Notes under the pieces: model-generated
What the model saw: only the letters and a program-made list of their open reading frames with translations
What the model was told of the DNA's origin: nothing
Databases searched by the model: none
Translations under genes and position numbers: made by a program
Part shown: positions 41,811-50,182 of the stretch, piece by piece
Numbering within the stretch: the first letter of the stretch is position 1
Layout: each line of letters starts with the position of its first letter
DNA from: an uncultured Acidobacteriota bacterium
GTDB taxonomy: Bacteria > Acidobacteriota > JAAYUB01
DNA length: 64,000 nt
Direction of reading: 5' to 3'
Assembly (NCBI GenBank): GCA_937925645.1
Contig: CALAMB010000485.1
Span: 1 to 64,000, forward strand

Positions 41811-42747
41811 CCACATAATCCCGAACGGCTTCTTCGAGGGTTGTGCCGGTTTCCTGCCAACCGGTCTGACGCAGGCGGGAAAGGTCCGCCTGGGTGAAGT
41901 ACTGATAGCGGTCGCGCAGCGCTTCGGGCATGTCGACGTACTCAATCCGCGGCGGGCGGTTCAGCGCCGCGAAGATGGCCCGCGCCAGGTCGTTCCAGGA
42001 GCGGGCCGCGCCGCTCCCCACGTTCAGGATGCCCCTCACATCGGAACGATCAAGGCAGAACAGGGTCATAGCAACCGCGTCTTTCAGGTAGATGAAATCC
42101 CGCTGTTGCTCGCCGTCGGCGCAGTCCGGCCGATAGGAGCGAAACAGCCGGATCACCCCCTCGGCGCGGATCTGCTCGAAGGCCTTCAGCACGACGCTCC
42201 GCATTTCTCCCTTGTGGTATTCGTTGGGGCCGAAAACGTTGAAGTACTTCAAACCGGTGATCGTCTTCAGCAGGCCCGCCCGCCACGCCCACAAGTCGAA
42301 CAGGTGCTTGGAGTAGCCGTACATGTTGAGCGGTTCCAGCTCGGGCAGCGATTCCTCCCGGTCGGCGTACCCCCTGGAGCCGTCGCCGTAAGTGGCCGCG
42401 CTGGAAGCGTAGATGAACCGGATGCCCCGCTCCACGGCGAAGGCGGCCAAGTGCTTGGTATACTCAAAGTTGTTGCGGACGAGGTAGCCGGCGTCGCGTT
42501 CCGTCGTGTCGGAACAGGCGCCCAGGTGGATGATCGCCCGGGTTCCCGCCGGGACCTGTCCGTTCCGGAGTTGCTCCAGGAAGGCGTCCTTCTCCTGATA
42601 GTCGGCGAAGCGCAGTCCGCGCAGGTTCTGCCAGCGGTGGTCGGTACCGAGACTGTCCACCGCCAGGATCCGCTCCTCCCCGCGCCGGTTGAGGGCCCAG
42701 ATGACGCCACTGCCGATCATTCCCGCCGCGCCGGTCACTACGATCAT
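41764..42747 (-). CDS. hldD: ADP-L-glycero-D-manno-heptose-6-epimerase (HldD)
   Basis: Epimerase of ADP-heptose for the LPS inner core. The 327-aa short-chain dehydrogenase/epimerase begins MIVVTGAAGMIGSGVIWALN (NADP-binding G-x2-G-x2-G). It has IIHLGACSDTTERD, YASSAATYGDGSRGY, the Y-x3-K catalytic pair in MYGYSKHLFD, and NVFGPNEYHKGEMRSV, the family signature. ATG 42747 is chosen because it starts directly at the first strand. It has its own promoter. Together with kdtA and lpxK it shows an LPS-bearing outer membrane. Confidence 0.93.
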   Translation of the reverse strand: MIVVTGAAGMIGSGVIWALNRRGEERILAVDSLGTDHRWQNLRGLRFADYQEKDAFLEQLRNGQVPAGTRAIIHLGACSDTTERDAGYLVRNNFEYTKHLAAFAVERGIRFIYASSAATYGDGSRGYADREESLPELEPLNMYGYSKHLFDLWAWRAGLLKTITGLKYFNVFGPNEYHKGEMRSVVLKAFEQIRAEGVIRLFRSYRPDCADGEQQRDFIYLKDAVAMTLFCLDRSDVRGILNVGSGAARSWNDLARAIFAALNRPPRIEYVDMPEALRDRYQYFTQADLSRLRQTGWQETGTTLEEAVRDYVVNYLVPGGYLSATSA

Positions 42748-42781
42748 CGCCGCCTCCGCTACCGGGTTGCCGACTCCCGCC

Positions 42782-42810
42782 ATCTTACCCCATTTCCCGG
42801 TCCGTGCCAA
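42782..42810 (-). promoter_or_regulatory. Promoter for hldD
   Basis: On the minus strand TTGGCA (42810-42805), 17 nt, TAAGAT (42787-42782), 35 bp upstream of the start. Confidence 0.55.
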
Positions 42811-42914
42811 CCGGCCACGGCGTGCGGGCCATGGCCACTTTCCAGCTTGCATCCGCAGCAGTCTGTGTTAATATTGGCGGCTTACAGACTGGTTTGCAAG
42901 GGAGAAGACGGAGG

Positions 42915-43796
42915 ATGAACTACCTCGAAGCCGCCCTGAAGATCCTGGAGGAGGTTGGCCGCCCCCTCAGTTCGCAGCAGATCACGATGACGGCCCTGGA
43001 ACGCGACTGGATCGAGCCGCAGGGGCCCGAGCCCTCCTCGATCATGAACGTGCTGATCATGCAGGACCTGAAATCCCGCGGCGTGCGTTCCGACTTTTCC
43101 CGGGTGAGCCCCGGCACCTATACTCTGCGCAAGCTGGTGTACAAAAATGCGCCCGAAGCGGAGGATCCGCCCCCGCCGCGGTCCGCGTCCGCGCACGCCG
43201 ACAGGCCCCGTCACGCCCCCCGCGCCGAAAAACAGCGATCGGACGGGCACCGGTCCCAATCCAACCGTCCCACGTCCGGCAACCGCGAGATGGTGAACCG
43301 ACCCCAGCGGCATCACGGCGGGCAGTCCCGCCCTCACCAGAACATGAAGCGTTCCGAACCGGTCCGCACCGCCGGCGGACCGGCCGTGGACCGAAAAGAA
43401 CTGTGGGAACTCATGGAGGCGTTGGGCACGGTCATGGGATACAAGGTGCTGCCCGTGCGCCTGGCGGACAAGACGACCAACTGCATGGGCTGGCATATCG
43501 GCGGCAATCCGGAGTTGGTCTACATTCTCTGGGTGGTCGAAGGCACCGACATGAACCAGGGGATCCAGGAGTTGATCGGCCTGAACTATCACAAGGTGCT
43601 GATCATGGCCGACGACGACAACCTGGCGGCCGCCCAGCAATTCATCGAAGCGCACGGCGACCGAGACAAAATCGGCCTCGTGTCCCTCCAGTTGCTGCGC
43701 GACCAGGCCCGCTCGGGAATCCAGTACATGGAATTTTACAATTCGCTGTGCGATTGCCGGCCGCTGATCGACCGGAAGACCCCCCTCGTTTCCTGA
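42915..43796 (+). CDS. HARE-HTH-type winged-helix protein with unknown C-terminal domain
   Basis: A 293-aa protein. Residues 1-75 resemble a HARE-HTH winged helix (YLEAALKILEEVGRPLSSQQ, ending FSRVSPGTYTLR), a DNA-binding module known from RNA polymerase delta subunits and several restriction/chromatin proteins. Residues ~78-155 are a disordered, Pro/Arg/His/Ser-rich linker. Residues ~160-285 form an alpha/beta domain: ELWELMEALGTVMGYKVLPV, NPELVYILWVVEGTDMNQGI, HKVLIMADDDNLAAAQQFIE, KIGLVSLQLLRDQ. The last domain could be a nuclease-like (PD-(D/E)xK) fold, but I cannot confirm catalytic residues. GGAGG precedes ATG 42915. It stands alone, divergent from hldD. Confidence 0.75.
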   Translation: MNYLEAALKILEEVGRPLSSQQITMTALERDWIEPQGPEPSSIMNVLIMQDLKSRGVRSDFSRVSPGTYTLRKLVYKNAPEAEDPPPPRSASAHADRPRHAPRAEKQRSDGHRSQSNRPTSGNREMVNRPQRHHGGQSRPHQNMKRSEPVRTAGGPAVDRKELWELMEALGTVMGYKVLPVRLADKTTNCMGWHIGGNPELVYILWVVEGTDMNQGIQELIGLNYHKVLIMADDDNLAAAQQFIEAHGDRDKIGLVSLQLLRDQARSGIQYMEFYNSLCDCRPLIDRKTPLVS

Positions 43797-43799
43797 GCG

Positions 43800-44201
43800 T
43801 CACCGCGTTCCAGTCTGTCCGTCTCGAGCCGGGCGCCGGCGCTCCCGCCACACCAGCCAGAACGCCTCGGCCGCCGAGTATGCGTACACCACCCCAAACG
43901 CCAGGCAGGCCACCAGGAACCGCACCCGGTTCTGCTCCATGACCTGACGGGTGATCGCCAGGGACAGGTTCCACATCCCCGGCAGGTCCAGCGGTGGCTC
44001 CGCCGGCACCAACGCCAGAATATCCAGATAAGCCAGCAGAATGAACGCTGCGATGACTCCGGTCGCCAGCCCCCCCTGAATGAATCCGGCCAGCCGGCGG
44101 CCCAGGCGCCATTGCCCCAGCCCCGGGCACACCAGCAACGAGAGCAACACCGGGGTCCATGGCCAGCGCGTGCCGGACGGGGATGTTTCCGATGGTGTCA
44201 T
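43800..44201 (-). CDS. Small integral membrane protein of unknown function
   Basis: A 133-aa protein with three hydrophobic segments, about residues 16-30 (WTPVLLSLLVCPGLGQW), 40-65 (GGLATGVIAAFILLAYLDIL) and 95-118 (FLVACLAFGVVYAYSAAEAF). The 'CPGLGQ...GRRLAGFIQG' pattern is like small proteins with a PGLGQ motif found near or fused to other envelope genes. A good ribosome site (GGGAGGGG) precedes ATG 44201. It lies downstream of the HAD nucleotidase in the same direction (28-bp gap) and 3 bp from the convergent HARE-HTH gene end. No function can be given. Confidence 0.65.
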   Translation of the reverse strand: MTPSETSPSGTRWPWTPVLLSLLVCPGLGQWRLGRRLAGFIQGGLATGVIAAFILLAYLDILALVPAEPPLDLPGMWNLSLAITRQVMEQNRVRFLVACLAFGVVYAYSAAEAFWLVWRERRRPARDGQTGTR

Positions 44202-44229
44202 GGGTACCCCTCCCGCAGACTATCCGGCC

Positions 44230-45678
44230 TCACTCCCGGAACGGCACCGCGTCGTGGGGCAGGCTTCCCCGCGGGGCCCGCAGGTAGGCGAACGGGGACT
44301 CGTACAGAAAATTGGACACCCGCGAAGTGTACACATCGGCATAATGCTCCACCTGGCGGGCGAGCAGGCTCTTGTCGTTACCGGCCCGCATGAGCAGCCC
44401 CCACGTGTGGTTGCGCAACTCGCCGCTCTCCCTGGCCAGCGGGCCGATCTGGTCGTCGAGCGCCTCCAACCGGTTCCGCAAGGCGCCGAGCTCCGACCGC
44501 AGGCGGTGGGGATCCGCAGCCGGCGGCGGCCCGTAGTTCAACTCGGACCGCTGCAACTGGATCCGCAACTGCGCGTGGTGATGTTCCAGCGCGATCTTGT
44601 CCTCCATCAACTGGACCAACCTTTCCTGCCGCGGCAGGAAGTCAGACAAGGCGGCCAATTCGCCCTCCAGTTCCCGCAGGATGAGGGCGGTGCGCCAGCG
44701 CATGATATCCTTGGACACGTGCACGTCGGTGAAGATGTGGTCGCCGACGAACAGTATTTCCTCGCCGGACACGCCAAGATATGCCTCAACCTGACGAGCG
44801 TCGCCCCCCACGTACACGCCGGGCTTGCTGATTCCGCCGGGGCAGGGCCGTAACAGGCCGTCCTCGGTGGCCAGATCGAAGAGCGGCATCCGGTGACTGA
44901 AGAAGTCCGGCTTGCGGGCGGACAGGATCACCAGTTCAAACAGGTCACGCCACGTTTGCCCCGCCGGCAGGAGCCGGTCGAGGGCAAAAGCCATGATCCG
45001 CTGGGTGTACGACCATTCGGAATTGGTGATGAGCAGGAGCCGCTTGCCCGCCTTGAGCTGGTCCAGCAGGGTCAGGGCCAGCTCCGGGTCCGCCTCCACA
45101 AACTGCTCCGGGCGGCTCAGGATCTCGGCTTTCAGCTCCCCTTCCATATGCGCTTCGTCCAGGCACCGTTTGACTTCCCGGTACAGGTCGGCGTAGCCGA
45201 TCGCACCCGGCAGCAGTCCCCGGTCGAGACGGTCCACCAGTTGGGCGTACATGGAGGCCTCGGAGAGCGAGAACAACGTGTTCAGAAACACGTAGCGACG
45301 GTCCGACAGCTCGACCTCCGTTCGGCCGTACACCTCACGTTGGACGTCGAACGCGAGCGGCCGGGTCCCGTGACAGGCGCGGGTGACATACCCGAACCGG
45401 TTGGCCTTGATCACGTTACCCAGCTTCGTGTCGATCAGCAGGCCGCGGATGACCTGCTCCAGATCGAATCGCACGTCGCCGACGGGCCAGCCGAGATCCG
45501 CCAGTTTGTCCCTGAGCGCGAGAAACGCCCGCTGTTCCCATGCCTCGACCTGGTAGTGCACCAGGGTGTAATCCATGTCGTATCCCACGGCCCGGATGCC
45601 GCGCAGATTCAGCGTGCGATTGGAGTAGACCCGCCGTTCCGGCGGAGGCATGGGGGAGCGGTCCTTGGCGATGGTCAT
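44230..45678 (-). CDS. HAD-superfamily 5'-nucleotidase (HAD-IG family)
   Basis: A 482-aa HAD hydrolase similar to cytosolic purine 5'-nucleotidase (cN-II) and the HAD-IG 5'-nucleotidase family. Motif I is in IRAVGYDMDYTLVHYQVEAW (D-x-D-x-T). Motif II is in KRLLLITNSEWSYTQRIM, motif III includes the Lys in GISKPGVYVGGDARQVEAYL, and motif IV is ILFVGDHIFTDVHVSK. A C-terminal helical region (HAQLRIQLQRSELNY and on) is coiled-coil-like. ATG 45678 is used; the protein then starts TIAKDRSPMPPPERRVYSNR as in the family. Substrate is likely a purine monophosphate, not provable here. Confidence 0.88.
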   Translation of the reverse strand: MTIAKDRSPMPPPERRVYSNRTLNLRGIRAVGYDMDYTLVHYQVEAWEQRAFLALRDKLADLGWPVGDVRFDLEQVIRGLLIDTKLGNVIKANRFGYVTRACHGTRPLAFDVQREVYGRTEVELSDRRYVFLNTLFSLSEASMYAQLVDRLDRGLLPGAIGYADLYREVKRCLDEAHMEGELKAEILSRPEQFVEADPELALTLLDQLKAGKRLLLITNSEWSYTQRIMAFALDRLLPAGQTWRDLFELVILSARKPDFFSHRMPLFDLATEDGLLRPCPGGISKPGVYVGGDARQVEAYLGVSGEEILFVGDHIFTDVHVSKDIMRWRTALILRELEGELAALSDFLPRQERLVQLMEDKIALEHHHAQLRIQLQRSELNYGPPPAADPHRLRSELGALRNRLEALDDQIGPLARESGELRNHTWGLLMRAGNDKSLLARQVEHYADVYTSRVSNFLYESPFAYLRAPRGSLPHDAVPFRE

Positions 45679-45760
45679 GACGGATTTCCGTGACGGTGCG
45701 CCGACAGACGCGGCGGCGCGCAATCCGACTGCCGTACAGGGGCTTCGACTACCGGCCGGA

Positions 45761-45994
45761 TCACTTGGCCTGCTGAATTTTTTCCACGTCGCCGGCGTGG
45801 AAAAAATGGAGTTCCAGCTGCGGATCGTTCATCAGCGTGTGCGGCTTCCGCGCCACCTCGCGGGTGAACACACGGACCTTGCCTTCTTTGGCCCATTCGT
45901 TGAGCTGCTTCCTGGCGACGCCGAAGCGCTTCTTGATGGCCACGTGGGACAGGTACAGTTCGCCGTTATCGATATGTTCATGTTTGCTGCTCAT
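45761..45994 (-). CDS. Small helix-turn-helix DNA-binding protein
   Basis: A 77-aa protein: LYLSHVAIKKRFGVARKQLN then EWAKEGKVRVFTREVARKPH, which reads as a MerR/excisionase-like winged helix (helix-turn-helix plus wing), and a short C-terminal helix. ATG 45994 has a purine-rich GGAGGC upstream. It is 82 bp upstream of the nucleotidase gene in the same direction and divergent from larE (110-bp gap). It could regulate either neighbour; no partner is proven. Confidence 0.68.
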   Translation of the reverse strand: MSSKHEHIDNGELYLSHVAIKKRFGVARKQLNEWAKEGKVRVFTREVARKPHTLMNDPQLELHFFHAGDVEKIQQAK

Positions 45995-46104
45995 GGCGGT
46001 TGTGCCTCCTTCGCCGTCGAAACGGGGTTGAATCCGGACCAAGGGCGCTCAATCCAATTCGTGTTAAGATGATATCCTAATTTGCGCGGTCACCAAAGGA
46101 AAAG

Positions 46105-46974
46105 ATGGCGATCCTGGAACCTGATTCGGCCCCACCTGACGATGACTTGCTCCGGGCACAGGAGACGCAACTGGGCGCGATCCTGGCCGAGTCGGGATCC
46201 GTTCTTGTCGCCTACAGCGGCGGGGTGGACAGCACCTATCTGGCTTGGATGGCCCACCGGACACTGGGCGCGCGCGCCGTGGCGGCGACCCTGTTGAGCC
46301 CCCTCAATCCGCCCGGTGAAGCAGCCGCGGCAACCGAGACGGCCCGCCTGATCGGCGTTCGCCATGAGACGGTGGCTTTCGCGCCCCTGGAGCTGGAGGC
46401 GTTCCGCGTCAATCCGCCCGACCGCTGCTACCACTGCAAACGGGCGCTGATGGAGCGGCTGCAACAGCTGGCCCGGGATCTCGGCCTGGCCGTCGTGGCC
46501 GACGGCGAAAACGTGGACGACGCCGCCGACTGGCGCCCCGGGCGCCGGGCCACCGCCGAACTGGGCATCCGGCACCCCCTGGCGGAGGCCGGACTGGGTA
46601 AGGACGCCATCCGCCGGATGTCCCGACGTGCCGGCCTGCCCACCGCGGACCGGCCGGCCTTGGCCTGCCTGGCTTCCCGGATTCCGTACGGCACGCCCGT
46701 CACCGCGGAACTGCTGGATCGGATCGGCCGTGGCGAGGCTTTCCTGTTCACCCAGGGCTTTTCCAACTGCCGGCTGCGGCACCACGGCGACACCTGCCGC
46801 ATCGAAGTGCCGTCTGACGAGCTGTCCCGCCTGCTGGAACCCGCCCGGCGCACTGCGGTCACCGCCTTTCTGCGCGCGCTCGGATACACGTATATCACTC
46901 TGGATCTGGAGGGCTACCGCACCGGCTCGCTCAACGCTGGCGTGGCGGAGCCCATTCCCGAGGAGACATCATGA
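46105..46974 (+). CDS. larE: Sulfur transferase LarE for nickel-pincer nucleotide, three-Cys type
   Basis: PP-loop enzyme that adenylates and thiolates the pyridinium biscarboxylate mononucleotide on the way to the nickel-pincer cofactor. The 289-aa product has the PP-loop YSGGVDSTYLAW (from S38). Three Cys are of note: C108 and C111 in DRCYHCK and C188 in ALACLASR, the site of the sacrificial Cys in the classical enzyme. A set of three Cys marks the iron-sulfur, non-sacrificial type as described in the literature, so this is probably a [4Fe-4S] LarE (inference). GENVDDAADWRPGRRA matches the family. Ends with a 4-bp overlap onto a DUF3352-like gene. larB is 3.2 kb downstream. Confidence 0.93.
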   Translation: MAILEPDSAPPDDDLLRAQETQLGAILAESGSVLVAYSGGVDSTYLAWMAHRTLGARAVAATLLSPLNPPGEAAAATETARLIGVRHETVAFAPLELEAFRVNPPDRCYHCKRALMERLQQLARDLGLAVVADGENVDDAADWRPGRRATAELGIRHPLAEAGLGKDAIRRMSRRAGLPTADRPALACLASRIPYGTPVTAELLDRIGRGEAFLFTQGFSNCRLRHHGDTCRIEVPSDELSRLLEPARRTAVTAFLRALGYTYITLDLEGYRTGSLNAGVAEPIPEETS

Positions 46975-48698
46975 AACACACCCTGGCCTCGCTGATCCTG
47001 CTGGCTGCGGCCACTCTTACCGCCGCTGGAGCCGGCCCCGACCTGTCGGTTTGGGCGCCACCGGATTGCCAGCTGGTGCTGGAAATCCAGCGTCTCGACG
47101 AGGTCATGGCGCCGCTGGCCGCTTCCGGGACCGCACCCGACCCGGCGTCACTGATCCGGCAGATGTGGCCGGAACTCCGGCTTCCCTGGGTTCCCGCCGA
47201 ATGGCCGGCGACCGGTCCCGAGGATTGGCGGGAGATCTCCGCGCTGGTCGCCGTCCACCATGAGGCGGGAGCGCCGGCGGAATCCGCCCGCGGCCTTTTA
47301 GTCGTGGGATGCGGCTCGGCGGACCTGTACGAGCGCTTCACCCGGCAGCTTCGGCCGCCGGCCGGAACCGCGGTTTCCACCCGGTCCGTGGGTGCGTACT
47401 CACTCTACACCGAGGTCGCCGAACCATCGGGATTCATGATTTTCGGCGAACAGACCATCGCGTTCGGCCGCGGCTTCGACGCTGCCGAACTCATCACCGC
47501 CCCCCGCGGCCGCCCCGTCGCCCCGAAACCCGCCGGCCCCGCCCTGCCCGGCTTTCCGGCCGACTCCTGCCTGCGGCTGCGACTGAACCTGGCGGCCATG
47601 GGGCTGCTCTCCGACGACACCATGCGGACCGCCGCCGACCGGTTCGTCCGGGAGCTGCAGAATCCGCCCGCGGAATCAGGGGCGGGCGGTACGCCCGGTT
47701 CGGCGCTGCGCAGCATGTTCCGCCGCGTCACTCGCGAGCAGATGACGGCGTTCCTCACCGGCCTGGGGCTGAACAGCCTGCGCGACCTCACCCTGACGCT
47801 CAGCGGCGACGCCGAACGCATGGGCCTGGCCATGGATCTGACCATCGATGACGAACCGGGCATGATTCGGGATTACCTGGCGGGCGTTCGTGAACGGCAA
47901 CTGGTGGCGTGGCGCTTGTTGCCGGCTGACACTTTGATGGCGATAGATTCAATCGTGGACGCCCCACGCCTGTGGCGCCTCCTGCACGAGCATGCCCGGG
48001 ACACGCTGGGACCGTCCGGCGAGACGGTTTTCCTCGGGTTGGAGCTGGCTGCCCAGGCCCGCCTGGGTGTGTCGTTCGCCGACCAGATTCTGCCCCTCGT
48101 TGGCGCCGAATGGGGCCTGGCTGTTCTGCCCGGCGTTCCGGACGAACCGCTCCGACTGGTGGGTTTTTGCGTCCCCGAGGATCCCGCGATGCTGGAGACG
48201 GTGCTGGAGCGGATCGCCCCGCGCATGCCGCTGAGCGTCACGCGGCCGGCGCCGGACGGCGAACCGTTTCACGTCTTGAATCTCAATCCGCAGGCCGACA
48301 AGCCATCGCTGGCTTACCTGCTCCGGAAAGGTCCGGCGATTTTCATCAGCGATCGTCCGGAATCGTTAAGGCAGATCCTCGCCGCCGACCGGTCCGGCGC
48401 CTCGTTCCGCCCGTCCATGCTGCAAGATCCGCCGGACGGCGTCAGGCGCGTCCAGATGATGTACGGCCGGGCCGACCTGCTGGGCGGCCCGGGGCGGGCC
48501 GCCCAGACTCCCGGCATCACGTTCCTCGGGCAAACCTGCCTGGGGGAGCAGGGCCTGTCCACCGGCTGCCTGTTTCCGCGCGCGGCGCTGGCCGGCCTCC
48601 TGCAGATGCTGCCGGGCCTGATCTCCCGGCCGCTGCCCGGCGCTGAATCCGCGGCGGCCGAGGCGCCGCCGTCGGACGCGCCCGGCCCCCGGCCCTAA
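46971..48698 (+). CDS. Exported DUF3352-like protein (first copy)
   Basis: A 575-aa protein with a signal peptide (LASLILLAAATLTAAGAG). The mature part has the alternating strand pattern and 'PADTLMAIDSIVDAPRLWRL' type segments seen in DUF3352-like proteins, which repeatedly measure out units 'P-x-D-x-x-L-x-x-x-D' (also APPDCQLVLEIQRLDEVMAP at the start). There is no catalytic motif. A Pro/Ala-rich end (AESAAAEAPPSDAPGPRP) may be a linker. It overlaps larE by 4 bp but has no known link to it. A protein of similar layout lies at 57442-59106. Confidence 0.68.
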   Translation: MKHTLASLILLAAATLTAAGAGPDLSVWAPPDCQLVLEIQRLDEVMAPLAASGTAPDPASLIRQMWPELRLPWVPAEWPATGPEDWREISALVAVHHEAGAPAESARGLLVVGCGSADLYERFTRQLRPPAGTAVSTRSVGAYSLYTEVAEPSGFMIFGEQTIAFGRGFDAAELITAPRGRPVAPKPAGPALPGFPADSCLRLRLNLAAMGLLSDDTMRTAADRFVRELQNPPAESGAGGTPGSALRSMFRRVTREQMTAFLTGLGLNSLRDLTLTLSGDAERMGLAMDLTIDDEPGMIRDYLAGVRERQLVAWRLLPADTLMAIDSIVDAPRLWRLLHEHARDTLGPSGETVFLGLELAAQARLGVSFADQILPLVGAEWGLAVLPGVPDEPLRLVGFCVPEDPAMLETVLERIAPRMPLSVTRPAPDGEPFHVLNLNPQADKPSLAYLLRKGPAIFISDRPESLRQILAADRSGASFRPSMLQDPPDGVRRVQMMYGRADLLGGPGRAAQTPGITFLGQTCLGEQGLSTGCLFPRAALAGLLQMLPGLISRPLPGAESAAAEAPPSDAPGPRP

Positions 48699-48719
48699 CT
48701 CTCCGAGGAGTTGTCCCGC

Positions 48720-49892
48720 ATGAAACCGTTTCACGGTGTCGATTATTTCGGATTCGATCCGTTGCTCAGCGAAGAGGAGCGGATGGTGCGCGACACGGTC
48801 CGCCGGTTCGTGGACGAACAGGTCAAGCCCGTCATCGAGGCCCATCACCGGGAGGGCCGCTTCCCCGCCGCGCTGATCCGGCCCCTGGCGGAGCTGGGGC
48901 TCCTGGGCGCGAGCCTATCGGGTTACGGCCTCCCCGGCCTCGGCAACGCGGCCTACGGGCTGATCATGCAGGAGCTGGAGCGGGGCGACAGCGGCATCCG
49001 CTCGTTTGCCTCAGTGCAGGGCGCGCTGGTCATGTACCCGATCCACGCCTTCGGCTCGGAGGCGCAGAAGACGCGCTGGCTGCCCCGGTTGGGCGCGGGC
49101 GAAGCCATCGGCTGTTTCGGGCTGACCGAGCCCGACTTCGGCTCCAACCCCGGCGGCATGACCACCCGGGCCGAACCGACCGCCGACGGCTATGTCTTGA
49201 ACGGCTCCAAGATGTGGATCACCAACGGTGACCTGGCCGACGTGGCGGTGGTTTTCGCCAAACTCGGCGGCGAGGTGAACGGTTTCCTGGTGGAGCGCGG
49301 CACCCCGGGCTTCGCCACGCAGGAGATCAAGGGCAAGTTTTCGCTGCGGGCGTCGGACACCGCCACGCTGTTTTTTGAGGACTGCCGGATCCCGGCGGCC
49401 AACCGCCTGCCGGGCGCCCAGGGGTTGCGCACGGCCCTGATGTGCCTCACCCAGGCTCGCTACGGCATCGCCTGGGGGGTGATCGGCGCAGCCATGGAGT
49501 GCTACCACACCGCGCTCGAGTACGCCAAGGAGCGGATCCAGTTCGGCGGCCGGCCCATCGCGGCCCACCAGCTCGTCCAGGAGAAACTGGCCTGGATGAT
49601 CACCGAGATCACCAAGGCCCAGTTCCTCACCCTCCACGCCGCCAGGCTCAAAGACGCCCAACAGTTGAAATTCCACCACGTCTCGATGATCAAGCGGAAC
49701 AACGTGGACATGGCCCTGCAGTGCGCCCGCCTGGCGCGGGATATCCTGGGGGCGGCGGGGATCGTCGACGACCACCCGGTCATCCGGCACATGCTGAACC
49801 TGGAATCGGTGCGCACCTACGAAGGCACTCACGACATCCACACCCTGATCATCGGGCAGCATGTCACCGGGGAAGCGGCCTATGGCGGATAA
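48720..49892 (+). CDS. Acyl-CoA dehydrogenase, glutaryl-CoA dehydrogenase type
   Basis: FAD enzyme oxidising an acyl-CoA, probably glutaryl-CoA with decarboxylation. The 390-aa product has GCFGLTEPDFGSNPGGM, YVLNGSKMWITNGDLADVAV, ARYGIAWGVIGAAMECYHTA, and the catalytic Glu in VRTYEGTHDIHTLIIG. IRSFASVQGALVMYPI holds the Arg (IRS-x-x-SVQ) that binds the glutarate carboxylate in known glutaryl-CoA dehydrogenases. ATG 48720 follows GAGGAG. No electron-transfer flavoprotein or other lysine-degradation genes are in the window. Confidence 0.9.
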   Translation: MKPFHGVDYFGFDPLLSEEERMVRDTVRRFVDEQVKPVIEAHHREGRFPAALIRPLAELGLLGASLSGYGLPGLGNAAYGLIMQELERGDSGIRSFASVQGALVMYPIHAFGSEAQKTRWLPRLGAGEAIGCFGLTEPDFGSNPGGMTTRAEPTADGYVLNGSKMWITNGDLADVAVVFAKLGGEVNGFLVERGTPGFATQEIKGKFSLRASDTATLFFEDCRIPAANRLPGAQGLRTALMCLTQARYGIAWGVIGAAMECYHTALEYAKERIQFGGRPIAAHQLVQEKLAWMITEITKAQFLTLHAARLKDAQQLKFHHVSMIKRNNVDMALQCARLARDILGAAGIVDDHPVIRHMLNLESVRTYEGTHDIHTLIIGQHVTGEAAYGG

Positions 49893-49903
49893 AAAAGAAA
49901 GTC

Positions 49904-50004
49904 GCCGGTCTTTCAAAATTTGGGGATTTTTGGTTGGATGGGTCTTTAAGGTGGGTTAAAGGGTTGATAAACCTTGAAAGTTTTTTTGGCTTTGAAAGAC
50001 CGGC
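49904..50004. repeat. 101-bp element with 14-bp perfect terminal inverted repeats
   Basis: GCCGGTCTTTCAAA (49904-49917) and its exact reverse complement (49991-50004) bound 73 bp of AT-rich sequence. Inside, CTTTAAGGT (49943-49951) and ACCTTGAAAG (49971-49980) form a second, imperfect pair, so the transcript could fold as nested hairpins. No flanking direct repeat and no reading frame are seen. It lies in the largest gene-free gap (49893-50182), between the dehydrogenase and larB. The gap also has weak TTGCCC-17-TAAGTT (50120-50148) that could serve larB. It could be a MITE-like remnant, a REP-type element or a structured RNA leader. Confidence 0.75.
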
Positions 50005-50182
50005 TACTCAGTTAGATGACGGCTCGAACAAAAAGTTTAGCGGAACATCCCATTATTTTTAACCTGATGCAAACAGACATGGCAATTGATTATTTTTGAG
50101 CAAGTTACGTTGGTCGCCCTTGCCCGCGGGCCCGATTTCTGCTAAGTTGGGCCCTTCGGATTCTCTGACGGCGGGAGGTTTT

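Noticed and set aside
49893..50182. Small gene in the largest gap
   Set aside because: No frame with a ribosome site and plausible protein; the stretch is AT-rich with many stops.
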